Below are positions 40,801 to 51,700 of a DNA stretch of 64,000 nt, piece by piece (position 1 is the stretch's first letter; each line of letters starts with the position of its first letter). The stretch lies in contig NC_135184.1 of NCBI RefSeq assembly GCF_041146795.1, positions 9,414,967 through 9,478,966 on the forward strand, given 5' to 3'. A program made the position numbers and the translations under genes. The stretch is from Maylandia zebra. Its lineage: Eukaryota; Chordata; Actinopteri; Cichliformes; Cichlidae. The notes under the pieces are model-generated. The model was given only the letters and a program-made list of their open reading frames with translations. It was not told the origin of the DNA and did no database searches.

Positions 40801-42562
40801 GCTCTAGTCTGTCCCCCTGAGGGTGAAAGTGATGATTAAGTGATGATATGTTGTTAGTCATTTGTGCAGCTGCTTTGTTATGGTTTACAGCCTGACGCTG
40901 CACTGCCAGGTTTGACATCGTTCCTCGACTGTATTAATCAAACCTGTTTCTTCTCTTCAGGTGTGGTCTTCTGATAAAGGTACTGAAGTGTCCTCCGTGC
41001 TCAGCAGAAGCCCTATGAACTGTGTGACCTTTGACCCTAAGGGTCACCTTCTGGCTGCTGGCTGCTGGAATGGAAATGTGATCATGTGGAACTGGCTCAA
41101 GAATAAAAAACTAACAGTGAGCTCAATGCTGTGAATGTTGCAATGTTATTTCATTTTCACCATGAATGTATGTTAAAAATACATAATCAGTTCTACTAAA
41201 GATCTACAGGAGAAAAAAAATTGGACCATAAATATAACTGAAGTATGGAATATCGGAACCAATGAAAACATGTGTCTACAAAAGGGGGTGTGGTCTATTG
41301 AAACTGAGATATTTATTTTTAATTTCAGTTCTTTAGCAGAATAGGGCTTTTTTGAAAGTATTATTATTATCATTAATTATTATTATTATTATTATTATTA
41401 GAGAACAGCTGAAAGAAGAACTACTTCAGATAATGCACTCACTGTTTTTCTCTCTCTCCATCAGTCCCTGTGCGGCCACACACGATCAGTGCGCAGCCTC
41501 TCTTTTTCTCCCTACTCCTCCATGCTCTGCTCTGGCTCTGTGTCTGGGGAGGTGAGGGTGTGGTCAGTGCCCACCTCCACCTGTGTGGGATGTTTCCAGG
41601 CTCACTGTGAAGCCACAGAGTCCCTCACCTTCCTGGAGGAAGGATCCATGCTTCTGAGCGCTGGCTCTGATCACATGGTGAGACATCAGTCAGCACATAA
41701 TAAAGCTTCTGCTTTTCCCTTCAAATGTTGCTTATTTTAATAACCATTTGGTTTTGTATAAAATAACTTTTGGTTTAAAACGTCTTGATGCATTCTCAAT
41801 CATCCAGGTAAGTAAATCTCCGAACGTTGATTCTGTTCATCTGGATGTAGAGTTTTCAGAAAACTCTACGTCCAGATGAACAGAATCAACGTTCGGAGAT
41901 AGCCTTTTGTTGTTTTCTGATTTATCTGAGATGACTGATATGACACTGCTGTTTATTTTCTCAAAAACGACCTCAAAAAGCACCACCTCTGAAGCAGTCA
42001 TAGTGCAGTTATCAGGAGAAAGTCAGTGCAGGAACAGGCACCAGTATCTTCTCACAAACAAAGATTTCAGTGATTATAAAGCTAATCATCACCACCTCCC
42101 ATTTCTGTTTTTTCTGTTCAAACAGCTCAACCTCTGGTCTGGAGGACTTGGACGTTCTGTCACTGAATTAAAATGTGATGATGTAAGTTCTAATATTTTG
42201 CTGGACCCCTTTTAACTTTAATGATGCTGCACATTTACAAGGATCTTGTACTGATGATGTTAAGTGTTAAGGTGGGGCTCTATTGATGGAAAAACCTGTT
42301 CATTCATATATTCATGAATTTCAGCATCTTCATGTTCATGTTTTTTTTTTTCTTCTTCTTCTTCGTCAGTGGATGCAGGAACCACCTCTGAAAAAGCTAA
42401 AGGCTGTAACGTCTCAGCCTGCTGCTCTGTGTGTGGCTGTGAATGGAGACTATGTTGCTGTGGGATACCACGCTGATGGCATCAAACTTTTCAGCCTCAG
42501 ATCAGGTGTGTTGTGAGCTACGAATGTTTCAAAAATGTTTACCAGATGGAATCACTACAAGA

Positions 42563-42597
<35 letters not shown>

Positions 42598-45500
42598 AAG
42601 TGGGGCCAGTGGCTCAAAAAAGACATCTCTGGCATTAAAATTCAAAGCATCTCCTCTAGGTTTTTTCCTTTCTTGCTCTTTTTAAGTGTGTGCACTATAA
42701 AAGAAACAAACTGTACCAAAATTAATTTTTCAGGTGAGAAGATTTGGGCCTCCGTGGACCTGGACGTGTCTGTACCGTGCATGCTGTGGGTCATTTTAGA
42801 AGCAGAGCAGACCGACACCGATCTGCTGGTGTCTGGAGGAAGTGACAAATTTCTGCGGGTGTGGAAGAGAAAACAAGAAGAGGAGGGAATGACGGAAGTC
42901 CTGGAAATGGTGGGAGTGTTTGGTGTGCAATCGGGCACCATCCAGGCACTCGCACAAAACTCCACGTACCTGGCGACAGCTTCAGGTAGGTGTGATTGGT
43001 GGTAGTGATTATGCTTTCTTCTCAGGGTATTATCAAAAGTTTCTCAAGTTCCAGTCAGTTTGACTTATGTCTAAAAATGTTTTACAATGTTGCTCTTTGA
43101 ATTAGATGACTTCACCATTGGGCTGTGGTTATTGTCTGATCTGACCTGTGACCCTCCGATCCAGCCAAATTCAATACTGAGGGGCCACAGTGGCGGAGTC
43201 ACGTGTCTGGCTTTCAGTCCAGATGGTGCACAGCTGCTGTCTGGTGGAAAAGATCAGGTACCTGTAACTCTTCCCCCCCTTATGAACCTTATGAGAGTAC
43301 CTCAATAAAAGGTTACAACTGTGAAATCAGTATGAGAGGGGGAGAACGTTGTCTCATTTGAGAGGGTGAAATCATGAATTCTGGGTTATTCTTACTTAAA
43401 AAAATAAAATAATAATAATATTAATAATGATATCATGTAGTTGCAGTGCTTCATAGATTCAGATTAGGGATACTGCCTACTGAACATGTAAGATTTTTTG
43501 GTACACTTAAATTACCTTATAAGGTAACTAAAACTCCATCCATCCATCCATCCATCTTCTTCCGCTTTATCCGGGGCCGGGGATAAAGAGCTGGTCCAGT
43601 GTTTCGCGACCAGGACAAAAACTGCATTGTTCCTCCTGTATCTGAGGTTCGACTAGTGGACAAACTCTCCTTTCCAGCACCCTGGCATAGACTTTCCCAG
43701 GGAGGCTGAGGAGTCTGATCCCCCTGTAGTTGGAACACACCCTCCGGTCCCCCTTCTTAAAGATGGGGACCACCACCCCGTTCTGCCAGTCCAGAGGTAC
43801 TGCCCCTGATCTCCACGCAACATTGCAGAGGCTTGTCAGCCAGGACAGCCCTACAATGTCCAGAGCCTTCAGGAACTCGGGGCGGACCTAATCCACACCA
43901 GGGGCTCTGCCACCAAGGAGTTGTTTAACTGCCTAAGTGACCTCTCCCCTGGAAATTGGCGGGTCATCCCCAGACTCTGCTTCCTCCTCGTAAGACATGT
44001 CAGTGGGATTAAGGAGGTCCTCGACGTATTCCTTCCACCGCCCGACAATTTTCTCAGTCGAAGTGAGCAGCGCTCCACCAGCACTATACACAGTGCAGGT
44101 AGAGCACCACTTTCGCCTCCTGAGTTGCCTGACTGTTTGACAGAATCTCTTCGAGGCAGTCCGAAAGTCTTTTTCCATGGCCTCTCCGAACTCCTCCCCC
44201 ACCCGAGTTTTTGCTTCAGCCACTGCCCGAGCTGCATTCCGCTTGGCCTGTCGGTACCTGTCAGCTGCCTCCAAAGTCCCACAGGCTAGCCAAGCCCGAT
44301 AGGACTCCTTCTTCAGCCTGGTGTCCACCATTTGGTTCGGGGGTTACCACCACGACAGGCACCAACCACTTTGCGGCCGCAGCTCAATGCAGCGGCTTCG
44401 GCAATGGAGATGCTGAACATGGTCCATTCGGACTCAATGTCCCCACTCTCCCTCGGAATGCTGTTGAAGCTCTGCCAGAGGTGTGTGTTGAAGATCTCAC
44501 GGACTGGGGCCTCCGTGAATCGCTACCTTATCGTGGTGGAGGGGTTCCCATGGGCTATGTTGTCCGGGGGCTTTTGCCCCCGATAGGGTCTCCCATGGCA
44601 AATTGGTCCTGGGTGAGGGACCAGACAAAGAGCGATTCAGAAGACCCTTATGAGGAGAACATTGAAGGAACAGTTTAGCCTGACGGGATAGGGTTATCGG
44701 GCCCCGCCCTGGAGACAGGCCTGGGGAGGGTGCCCGAGGGCGAGTGTGCCCGAGGGCGAGCGTGTGGTGGCCAGGCCTTAGTCCATGGGGCCCGGCCGGG
44801 CACAGCCCGAAAAGGGGACATGGGCCCATCCTCCCGCAGGCCCACCACCCGCAGGTGGTGCCGTAGGGGTTGGGTGCATTGTGTGCTGGGTAACAGCCAG
44901 GAGCGGAGGCCCTGGCGGACTGATCCCCGGCTACCAAGACTGGCAATTGGGAACTAAAACTCATGTAGTGTAATTAAAAGTGTAGTGTTTCAGTGTGGAA
45001 TGCAGAAAAATAAAGCACATAAAACATAAACACTAACAGTAGCTGATTAAATGCACTTGTTATGTTCTACCTCTGGAGAGAGCTACATTGGTTTTCTCTT
45101 CATCTGTTATCATAAACATTTGATTGTTTCAGGCTCTGATGGTGTGGGATGTGACTGCTCCTGCTGTTCGTTCTAAGACTCTGCCTCATGCTCACCGAGA
45201 CTGGGTCACAGGCTGCGTTTGGACTCCAGATTGTGTGGTTGGTCTTCTTTTTCTTTTTTTCTTTTCATATTTTGTTTGTGTCATAAAGCAGTGGTTCTGA
45301 AAGTGGGATCTGTGGTCCACAGCCAAGAGATCAAATTAATTATATATACAAAGCTGTGATGTTATATTAAAATGGGGATGGAGGCATGTCGAGACCAACC
45401 AAACAAGCGTCCTTTGTCCTTTACTACAATCACAGTTATTGTAGGACAGTGGAAAGAAAAATACAAATAGTGGCCTTTGCCTGATCCTTGTCGGGGTTAT

Positions 45501-48500
45501 GAGTGGTGCTTTGAAAATTTTCTCCCCTGTTTAGTGTCATTGGTGCTAAAATGTCTCACACCTGACTCCATATTGCACTGTTACCTCACAGTACAACAAG
45601 ATCAAATTCAACAGGGCAACTAAGGAAAAGCAACAGGTGGCATCACAAGATTTCATGTAAAAATTCTTTAGTCGTATGTACTGTATTCATGATAGTTAAA
45701 CTGTTTATGGTCAAGTCTTTCAATTTAAAAATAAAAAATAAAGAAACTTAGTCAAGAATTGCTGTACAGCTATATTGTAGAAAGGTTTTGTGGAAAAATT
45801 TGGCTCATTTAGTTAATAAACAGTGTATCGAAGAGGGTTGCTGTACATGTTTGGGTTGTTTTTGTTGTTGTTGTTTTTTGGGTGGGTGGGGTCTATGTGT
45901 TTGTTTGTTTTTAAACTAATTTTCTGTTTCTTTTTTTTTTTTTTTTGGAGCCTAAAGTGTCCACATTTGGCTAAGAAGATGGAGTGTTAATTTATCAGCT
46001 AAGGCTAGCAAGCTTGGAAGCAATGCACAGACACGCATATCTGATAATTACATCTAAGTAACATACAAGTGCTTTCAAAAATGTGTTTTTTGTTTTTGTT
46101 CCAGTTAAGCTCTTCAAATGACGGCAGACTTTGTTCGTGGGACCTTCAGGTTGGGCAGTGTCTGAGGGAAATCTCCTGGACAAGTCCACTTACCTCTGTC
46201 TGCTGTCTGGTGAGTCACTTATGCAGCTTTAAGTAAATAAGCTCTCTATATTGTGTACAATGTAAAGAACTGTTTAACTATAGCATGAAATTGTCTTTTT
46301 CTTTGGTTTGATAAATTATTTTCTTTGTTGACCTGCTCTGTCGTGCTTTCTGTGGGCAGGGACAATATGTGATAGCCAGCTGTGCAGAGGGGGCACTGCA
46401 TGTCTGGAAGTGGGAAACAAACACTGAAATCTGCCATATTTCTGCTCACATGAGACGCATACACCACTGCTCTCTCCTCCCAAATACAGGTACCTGAGAA
46501 AACATGCTGGGAAGTGATTACACACATAGTCTCCTCCTCTTTCCATCATTCAGTACGCTGTATTGAGTTAATACTGCATATTCTGAAATTAATATTTGAT
46601 ATTTCTAAGCCCACTCTTTGTTTTTAAGACAAAGGGAAGGAAGTGAAGTCAGAAGAAATGTCCGTTTTCACAGCGTCTGATGATGGCACAGTGAAATTTT
46701 GGAAACCCTTACAGGTCTCTCAAACAAATAAAAAAAAAAATCCTCTGAATTTTTAAAGTGCCCTGCTGCTTCTTCAGATGTATTTTCTCACTGACTAGAT
46801 ATGTCGGTTTATTTCCAGGTGGAGCACTTTAGCACCTTTCGCGGTCACAGCGGTGCGATTCATGGAGTCGTTTGCAAGGAAAGGGTCCCACAATTCTTCA
46901 CTGTTTCTGAAGACCGCTCGCTGCGATGCTGGACATGGGCAAGAGGTAAAAAAAAAAATTGGTTTAAATTGAGACTTTAATTTTTTTTACCATTTATATA
47001 AATGATACAAATCATAATTATCAACTCACAAGTGTCTACAAATCTGCTGGGAAGGCACCTAAAGAAAGCTCAGCAAAAACCCGTAGTGATCCCGTATGTG
47101 TCAGGAGTATTGGAACAGTTAAACACAGTGTCTCTGTGGCTTTTAAACCCCAACTCTCTGTGAATGGTACTCATGGCTATTGATCAGTGGTCTTTGATCA
47201 GTGGTTGTTGACCAATCGTCATGACAATTTGCATGATCAAGGAACCAATCTCCCAACCCATTGTTCCTTCAGTGGTGCTAGTTTCAGTCACTGTGCAAAT
47301 GTACTGTGTATAAGATTTGGGAAACCTGCAGTCAGCTGAGACTGAAGAAGTCACTTGGATGAGTGACGAAACGTTTCTCTCACTGAAAACGCTACGTCCA
47401 GATGAATAAAATCAACTTTTAGGGAGCTACAAATCTCTCATTTTTCTTATTTTAGTACCTGTTTGGCTTCAGCTTATGTTCCATAAATTGGCACAGTAAG
47501 CCAGTAGAAACATCTCAAATTTGAAAATGGATTTAACTCTCGTTATTTTATTTTTTTACTGTATTAAAAAGTCAATATTTATCATCTGCAATTAAGTAAT
47601 GAACATTTGAAAATTGGTTAACGACGCATTATTATGTGGCCTTTTGCAGCTGTAAGTGCTTATGAGTAATGATGTTTAAAATGCTCCCCTTTTGTGCACT
47701 GATAAGGAGGACGTTATATAGAGAGATGCAAAAAGAGAGGTATTATGTTAAATATTAATGTCTTTAATTATTTTTCCATGTTCCCATTAAATTTCTCACC
47801 AATATTGTGCAAAATTAGCTACTTAAAATGTCTTTAAAACTCCTTATAATTTTCATTTCCTTTCAAGAAAAACCCTTTTTATGTTTATGCACGTCTTCTT
47901 GTGTTAGAGCCCAGACTTCATTTCAGGAAATCTTGAACCAATTAGCTGCGATGTCCATCTCAGTCATTGTGTTCAAAATGGTGTGCCCACAATCCAGCAC
48001 ACAAATCTATGTACTTATAATGACTGCATTTAAAGTTTACGAGAGTGCATCATTTTGGTTTCAGATGCAATTGTCAATGTCAACAAATCAATGTGTCTTT
48101 ATGACTACAATATTCTTTTTTTATATTTAACAAAAAGCCTCAAAAAAACTTATTGTACCTTTTAAAACATAAATGAATGATGGTGAAAAAGATTGGGAGA
48201 TATGAGTATCAATTAGAATTTCTTCAGTGTTGAATTAATCAAAGAAGATTTGTTTTAAATCTAAAAATAAAATAAGTACTACTGAACACGTGCTGGGAGC
48301 TAAACTGGTGCCCTATGTAGCCTTATCTTTAAAGTAATTACAGTGTTATTAAGGGTCCTTATACACATTTTGTTATGAAAACTGTGTTTCTTCTTTTTTC
48401 CACAGCAAGTCCTCCAAACCTGAAAGGCTCGGTCACAGCTCTGTGCTTCTGTCAAAATGATGACCTGCTCCTCGCTGGGTATGAATCTGGTTTGCTCGAG

Positions 48501-48631
48501 TTGTGGCAAAACAACTCAGTGGTTGGCCACAAGCAGGTGAAGAAGTGTACAAAGAAAAATAGTTTTTTTTAAACTCTTTTTAAATCTGTTTTTTTTTTTT
48601 GTTTGTTTGTTTTTTGACCATGCCATCCATC

Positions 48632-48703
<72 letters not shown>

Positions 48704-51700
48704 AGGTATTTGATGACCCCATTACAGCGGTCTGCTCCATGCCTGATAGTCAGATCGCTGTGGCGAGTGTGAAACTTATTGGTGTTTGGAAGCTGGTGTG
48801 GAATAAAAAACATGACACAGCAAGGTAAACACCAACAGCTAATACATAAGATGCCCAAGCACTCTCATCTGCATTAGTCCTATAAAGTTAAAGACAATAA
48901 CTAATTTTGCCTAGTTTGCTTAATAAAAAAACAATCATATGACTGTCTAAGCGCTGTGGTAAACTGGCACGTGAAAGCTGTTTTGTGTTGATTAAGATTG
49001 TGAAGTTTAACTGATTCTGAGCTTCAGTGCATCAGCAGTGGAGGGAGACATCACATGAGGTATTATGAGTTTCAGTCTTCACACTAACTAATTCTTTAAT
49101 TTTTGTCTCTTGCTTCCAGCTTGGTGAAGGTAACCACCTACACAGTCAGTGAACCAGTGGTGCGCCTCTTCTACTGCACTGCTTTATTTGGGGTGAACAA
49201 AACTGGAGAAGTATTTGATGTGGCACCCAAGAACAATGAGGGCAGCTGGCACAATAAAGTCAACAAGTAATGTATTTTTCATGCTTTTTTTTATTTTTTA
49301 AATCAGCCATTCAGCATAATAATCCTCTCATACTGGACTACATTCTAAAACAAGCTGTTTTAGCTTCTTTCCTCAAACTATAGCAGACCTTGGATCAAAA
49401 TGCTTATTTGATATTTGCATGACCAAAATCCAGTTCAACAGCTCTTTGATGGATTCCTTGTTGCTTGTTTTTGGTAACTCTAAATGTGGGTTGTCTCTTG
49501 TTATCAGTTGGCACTATGAAGTTGAATTTCACTGCGTGATCCACAATGATAAGAAAAGCGTGTGGCTGGTGGGTGAATCAAAGGGAGAGATTTACATCGG
49601 CTTCCTTGTGAGTATACGAACCAGCATTACTCCACATTAAGCGTTAATTCACCATCAAAACCATTCTGAAGATGAAAAGAATTGGTATTTTAGGAAATAA
49701 TCCCCTCCCTTGAACTGTGGACACTCATCATCTCTTGTGAACAGATTTAGTACATGTCTATAGGCAGAGATGGGCAGTAACGCGTTACTGTAATCCGATT
49801 ACTTTTTTAAAGTACTGAGTAATGTAAGGGATTACTATTGCAAAAAAATGTAATTAGATTACTGTTACTTTCCCGTAGGCACACTGTGTTACTAAACCCT
49901 GATTTTTGTTTGTGAGAGTGTCTCATGACAACGACGTAAGCGCGTGCAACACCCGTGGCAGCAACAGACGTGTGTATATCAACAATGGAGAGAGTACGAC
50001 CATGCAGCGTTTAAAGCATGGAAGTACTGACATTGGTAAATGGCCTGTATTTGTATAGCGCTTTACTAGTCCCTAAGGACCCCAAAGCGCTTTACACATC
50101 CAGTCATCCACCCATTCATGCACACATTCACACACTTGTCATTAGGGCTGCTCAATTAATCGAATTTTAATCACGATTACGATCTGGGCTTTCAACGATC
50201 ATTAAAAATGACTGAGCCGATTATTAGCCCCTCCCTCATTTATCCGCGACACCTTAAAGGCCGGTCCGTGAAAATATTGTCGGGCATAAACCGTCCGTGG
50301 CGCAAAAAAGGTTGGAGACCGCTGATTAAGAGGACCCGAGGGAAGCTCGGCAAGCTAAGCAGAAGTTATTTGGAGAGTGACTGCCGTTGGTTGAAAAGAG
50401 TTAAAAAAAAAAAAAAAAAACTTCAGTGGTGTTGCACACTATTTTATATTATTTTTTTTAAAGTCATTGTTAACCCTTTAAAGCCGGTCAGAGCAGCACG
50501 CTCCGTTTTGCGTAGCTATTTTTAAATCCCTGTAGAACCTGAACCGTGTAAGCTAGCACAATAATTTGTTTTGCATATGAAACCGGAGGAGTTGTACTTA
50601 CATCTGATGCCATCAGCTTGTCCTCGGTCACGGTTTCGTTCCACATATAGCTTTGCAAAAATTGCATAAAAAGCGCTTGCAGGAACAAAAGCATAATATT
50701 CCAGAAACACGCTTTGCCGTTCCTATCAGCTGTTCGTAACACTTCCCACAGTGAAATGATGCACATGCTGTTTTCTTTGCAAATTTGCATCATAGGATTG
50801 TTTTTTGTTTTTCCTGCAGTATATAAAAATTGCTGTATCTCCAAAATAAAACTATGAAGACACTCAAAATAAATTTCCTGTGGTGGGAAACTATTTTTTG
50901 CAACTTTATTGTATTTAAAGTTTTGAGGGATAAACCTCTTAAACTTCTCCAAGTAGAAATATATGTAAACAAAACAAAAGCGATTTTCAATTTTTTTTGT
51001 AGTTTATTGCACTTTTTTGCAATTTATGTAATTACTATGCACTTAATGCATACATATTATTAAAATATGGGCTATAACAGTTGTATTGATGTATAGCAAC
51101 TTGAAATGCTCCCACAAATGGCACTACAGCATGTAAAAAAAAATAAATAAAAATAATATAAGCTCTGGTGGACTTGGTTCTATAGTAGGTCTTAAAGGGT
51201 TAAATAAATATCGTCAAATAATCGTGATCTCAATTTCAGTGAAAATAATCGTGATTATCATTTTTGCCATAATCGAGCAGCCCTACTTGTCATGGCAAGC
51301 TACATGTAGCCACAGCCACCCTGGGGCGCACTGACAGAGGCATTACTTTGAGTTTGATTCCATAAAAAGTGACAAAAACATTAGCATCCATTGTGCACTC
51401 TTCATGGGAAGAAAACTTCTTTCTACAGCAAAAATTTTAACTTCAAATCTGAGCAACCACCTAGCACACTGCCACAGGAATGTGAAAATCACAGAGAAAA
51501 CCCCGGATCCCCCCACTGACATGACCGTTGAGGCACCGGTGATAACACTGAGTAATAAGACACCGATGAAAAGACAGCTGACAATCATATCCTCTTAATT
51601 TTTAGTTTCCCATGAGTCGGGAAACATCCCTTGGAAGAGCTTTCAGTGAACTGAACATGAAATGTGACGAGGAGGAGGGGAAGAAGAAGAGGACCCTGAT

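Larger units (their letters stand above)
49608..51605. other. tep1 intron 52: nested stack of DNA transposons
   Basis: A 2-kb intron made almost entirely of repeats. An outer hAT-like end lies at about 49767 (gggcagtaacgcgttact). A block of a common fish repeat follows (50036-50134, gtatagcgctttac) and resumes at 51294. Inside it is a complete hAT element (50143-51285), itself holding a piggyBac-like MITE (50474-51199). A decayed BED-finger frame follows (51340-51598). Confidence 0.75.

Noticed and set aside
44211..44964. Overlapping plus- and minus-strand frames of ~155 codons
   Set aside because: They arise from the GC-rich 5' part of the LINE; the only coding signal there is the linker/RT frame on the minus strand.
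50335..50380. 5S rRNA-like word (agctaagcag)
   Set aside because: Only ten bases match; the flanks do not fit 5S rRNA and the segment lies inside a hAT element.
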